Below, in pieces: positions 14,305 to 16,581 of a DNA stretch of 16,581 nucleotides. Below the pieces are notes generated by a model. That model worked only from the letters and a program-made list of their open reading frames with translations, was not told the DNA's origin and ran no database searches. Source of the stretch: Candidatus Zixiibacteriota bacterium (lineage in GTDB: Bacteria; RBG-13-66-14; B26-G2; WVWN01). Positions within the stretch are counted from its first letter, which is position 1. Each line of letters starts with the position of its first letter. Made by a program: the position numbers and the translations under genes. Location: assembly GCA_030613505.1 (NCBI GenBank), contig JAUWLW010000055.1, positions 1-16,581 of the forward strand, written 5' to 3'.

Positions 14305-14319
14305 TCGGCCGCTCAAGCC

Positions 14320-14967
14320 ATGCGCGTAATTGATATTTCCGTACCGCTGCGCGAGCGGATGCCGGTTTACCCCGGCGACCCGCCCTTCGAGAAGGCCGTG
14401 GCCAAAAGCAGGAAGAGGGGCGACGCCGCGGAGGTTTCGCGCCTGACGCTCGGCAGCCACGCCGGCACCCACGTCGACGTCCCGTACCATTTCGTCGAGG
14501 GCGGCGCGGACGTCTCGGCCGTCGGGCCGGAGCCGTTCGTAGGGCGGTGCCGCGTCGTGGAGCTGGCCGGCGTGCCGCGCGTCGACGCTCCGGACGTGGA
14601 ACGCTTGACGCCCGTCGCCGGCGAGCGGATTTTATTTAAAACCGGCAACTCCGCGCTCTGGGCCCGGGATGATTTCGCGACCGATTACGTCTACTTGACG
14701 GCGGCGGCGGCGCGGGTCCTGGCCGCGCGCCGCGTCGCGCTCGTCGGTTGGGACTACCTCTCGGTTGAGGAGTTCGGCGCGGCCGACGCGCCGGCGCATA
14801 AAACGCTGCTGGCCGCGGACGTAATGATTCTAGAGGGCCTGAATTTGAGCGAAGTTCGGGTCGGGGAATATTTCCTGGCGGCGCTGCCGCTCGCGGTCGC
14901 GGAGGGCGACGGCGCGCCAGCTCGAGCCGTTCTTCTGGAGGGTTTCGATGCCCAAGAAACGCCGTAG
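14320..14967 (+). CDS. Cyclase-family metal-dependent hydrolase (KynB-like)
   Basis: A 215-aa enzyme of the cyclase / kynurenine formamidase family, which hydrolyses amides, lactones or cyclic esters using a bound metal. The signature HxGTHxDxPxHF is complete at 47-58 (His47, His51, Asp53, His57), and the late HKTLL...ILEGLNL segment supplies His160 and Glu172. MPVYPGDPP (14-22) is a usual N-terminal family stretch. I choose ATG 14320 because homologues begin with a short strand such as RVIDIS; an in-frame ATG at 14296 would add eight residues but lies in a probable -10 region. The substrate is unknown. Kynurenine is only one of several possibilities, and no other tryptophan-degradation gene is in view. 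The next gene overlaps its end by 20 bases, so the two are probably co-translated and may act in one pathway. Confidence 0.85.
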   Translation: MRVIDISVPLRERMPVYPGDPPFEKAVAKSRKRGDAAEVSRLTLGSHAGTHVDVPYHFVEGGADVSAVGPEPFVGRCRVVELAGVPRVDAPDVERLTPVAGERILFKTGNSALWARDDFATDYVYLTAAAARVLAARRVALVGWDYLSVEEFGAADAPAHKTLLAADVMILEGLNLSEVRVGEYFLAALPLAVAEGDGAPARAVLLEGFDAQETP

Positions 14968-16581
14968 CGAAGCGATGGCCGAGCTCGGCGCCGAAGTGGC
15001 GGCGCTCAGGTTCGGCTGCGGATTTACGCGGGCCGATTTCGATAAACCGTTGGTCGTAGTCGAGGCCGCGGCGGGGGAGAGCCACCCGGGCAGTTATCAC
15101 CTCGGCGCCGTGGCCGCGGCGGCGCGGGAAGAGTTGCTGGCCGCGGGCGTGCGCCCCCTCGACTACCGCTGCACCGACATCTGCGACGGCATTGCCCAGG
15201 GGACGCCGGCGATGGCGCTGTCGCTCGCCTCGCGGGACGTGCTGGCGCTGGCCGCGGAGCTGCACGCGACCTCCGCCCACGCCGACGGCGTGCTGTTCGT
15301 ATCGTCGTGCGACAAGGCCGTCCCGGCGCACCTTCTGGCCGCGGCGCGGCTCGAGCTGCCGGCGGCCTTCGTCCCCGGCGGCGTTATGGCGCCCAGCGAC
15401 GACTGCCGGACGCTGGAATACGTTGCGACGCTGGCGCAGGAGGCGGCCCGCGAACCGGCGCCGGCGGTGGAGCGGCGGCACTTCGACGAGGTCGCGGCGC
15501 CGGGGGCCGGGTGTTGCGCCTTCATGGGGACCGCGGCCACGATGCAAGTTATGGCCGAGGCGTTGGGGGGGGCGCCGCCGGCGTCGGCGCTGGTGCCGGC
15601 CGCGGACTTCGCGCTCGTCCGCTCGGCCCGGCACGCCGCGTCGCTGTTGGCCCGGGCGCTCGAACGCGGCCTCCTGTTCGCGGACGTCGTCGACGAGCGC
15701 GCGCTGCACAACGCCCTCGCCGTGCACGCCGCCGTCGGCGGCTCGACGAACGCGCTGTTGCACCTCGCCGCGCTGGCCGCCGAGCTCGAGCTGCCGTTCG
15801 ACTTGGCCGCATATAACGAAATCCAGGCCGAGGTCCCGTTTATAGCGAACGTTCGCCCGAGCGGCGAACACCCGTCGACGTTTCTGTGGTACGCCGGCGG
15901 CGCCGCCGCGGTGATGAGCGAGATACGCGACCACCTGCGCCTCGACGCCGCGACGATTACGGGTCACGCCGTCGGAAAGAACCTGAGCGACCTGGCGAGG
16001 GCCGGCTTCTTCGAGCGCAACCCGCGGCGCCTCGCCAACTACGGCCTGTCGCGCGAGGACGTGATTAGGCCGGCGGCCAGGCCGCTCTCGCGCCGCGGCG
16101 CGGTCAAGGTGCTCTTCGGGAATATCGCGGCCCAGGGCGCGGTGGTGAAGGTGGCCGCGGCGGCCGCCGCCAGGTTCAAGGGGCGGGCGCGGATATTCTT
16201 CGACGAGGAGGAGGCGCGGGCCGCGGTGAACGCGGGGCGGGTGCGCGCCGGGACCGTCATGGTCCTGCCGTTCCAGGGGCCGCGGGCCGCCGGCATGCCG
16301 GAGCTCTTCTACCTGACGGAGGCGCTCGCCAGCCACCCGCGGTTGGGCTCAAGCGTCGCGCTCGTTACCGACGGCCGCTTCTCGGGCGGGACGCGGGGGC
16401 TGTGCGTGGGCCACGTATCGCCGGAGGCCGCGGCCGGCGGCCCGCTGGCGGCGGTGCGCGACGGCGACACGATAGAAATAGACGCCGCTCGGGCAAAGCT
16501 AAACGTCGTCGCGACGGCGGGGGGCGCCCGGGGCCGGGAGGTCAAGGCCGCGCTCGAGGGCCGGCTGGAGGCGATGCCGCC
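14948..16581 (+). CDS. IlvD/Edd-family dehydratase (partial, runs off the right edge)
   Basis: 544 codons without a stop; perhaps 20-50 C-terminal residues are missing. The enzyme removes water from a dihydroxy or sugar acid using an Fe-S cluster and Mg. CDK (121-123), VGGSTN (263-268), VIRP (372-375), GNIAAQGAVVK (391-401) and TDGRFSGGTRGL (474-485, with the catalytic-type Ser479) are all present. The first cluster position is PG (47-48), not PC, and the third motif reads GCCAFMGTAATM (188-199), not ACGGMFTANxM. RPSGEHPSTF (303-312) and GMPELFYLTEAL (449-460) recall the YjhG/YagF sugar-acid branch more than classical dihydroxy-acid dehydratase, but substrate is open. The start is ATG 14948 with GGAGGG (14937-14942) five bases upstream, inside the cyclase gene. 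A long open frame on the opposite strand is a shadow. Confidence 0.85.
   Translation, partial: MPKKRRSEAMAELGAEVAALRFGCGFTRADFDKPLVVVEAAAGESHPGSYHLGAVAAAAREELLAAGVRPLDYRCTDICDGIAQGTPAMALSLASRDVLALAAELHATSAHADGVLFVSSCDKAVPAHLLAAARLELPAAFVPGGVMAPSDDCRTLEYVATLAQEAAREPAPAVERRHFDEVAAPGAGCCAFMGTAATMQVMAEALGGAPPASALVPAADFALVRSARHAASLLARALERGLLFADVVDERALHNALAVHAAVGGSTNALLHLAALAAELELPFDLAAYNEIQAEVPFIANVRPSGEHPSTFLWYAGGAAAVMSEIRDHLRLDAATITGHAVGKNLSDLARAGFFERNPRRLANYGLSREDVIRPAARPLSRRGAVKVLFGNIAAQGAVVKVAAAAAARFKGRARIFFDEEEARAAVNAGRVRAGTVMVLPFQGPRAAGMPELFYLTEALASHPRLGSSVALVTDGRFSGGTRGLCVGHVSPEAAAGGPLAAVRDGDTIEIDAARAKLNVVATAGGARGREVKAALEGRLEAMP

Noticed and set aside
14636-16336. 566-codon open frame on the minus strand
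   Set aside because: An Arg/Gly/Pro-rich shadow of the dehydratase gene, whose plus-strand motifs (CDK, TDGRFSGGTRGL) are unmistakable.
1-16581. Search for mobile elements, CRISPR arrays, toxin-antitoxin or defence genes
   Set aside because: No transposase, integrase, repeat-spacer array, nuclease-NTPase combination or small toxin pair was recognised in any frame.

Overview
The window reads as chromosomal DNA from an uncultured, GC-rich, Gram-negative-type bacterium. It carries a predicted outer-membrane beta-barrel protein (DUF5916 type), secreted lipoprotein-like propellers, MltG, signal peptidase I and a Rex repressor. The style of the outer-membrane protein and of the signal peptidase suggests a lineage near the FCB superphylum or a related candidate phylum. 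That placement is inference, since no rRNA or other phylogenetic marker is present. I see no tRNA, rRNA, CRISPR array, insertion sequence or phage gene.

Layout, left to right. (1) 122-2183 (+): two tandem paralogous exported proteins, each built of seven short GWxxG-type repeats, probably seven-bladed beta-propellers. They are visibly richer in A+T than everything downstream and end at a clear rho-independent terminator (2220-2245). (2) 2304-11302 (+): a tightly packed six-gene run. It holds a CBM9-like/DUF5916 outer-membrane protein, a bifunctional phosphoglucose/phosphomannose isomerase, the 16S rRNA methyltransferase RsmB, a polysaccharide flippase, a GT-B-like surface-carbohydrate transferase and a GT2 glycosyltransferase. 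Most junctions overlap or are under 15 nt. Apart from rsmB it looks like part of a surface-glycan pathway: sugar-phosphate supply, glycosyl transfer and lipid-linked glycan flipping. No polymerase, ligase or initiating transferase is in view. (3) 13410-11299 (-): mltG, a 117-aa DUF4911-like small gene and signal peptidase I, with overlapping starts and stops. This run meets the plus-strand run tail to tail, and the two stop codons overlap. (4) 14146-13505 (-): rex, behind a promoter with perfect TTGACA-17-TATAAT consensus, with palindromic candidate operators in its leader. (5) 14320 to the right edge (+): a divergent pair, a cyclase-family (KynB-like) metal hydrolase overlapping an IlvD/Edd-family dehydratase that runs off the window.

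The common theme is the cell envelope (glycan export, peptidoglycan cleavage, preprotein processing, outer-membrane and surface proteins), followed by a redox regulator and a small catabolic or biosynthetic enzyme pair. I do not see a clearly new defence or mobile system. The most unusual items are the paired propeller proteins with patchy perfect DNA identity, a signal peptidase with an altered catalytic box and a zinc-ribbon-like remnant, the cyclase-dehydratase pair, and the rex-cyclase control region.
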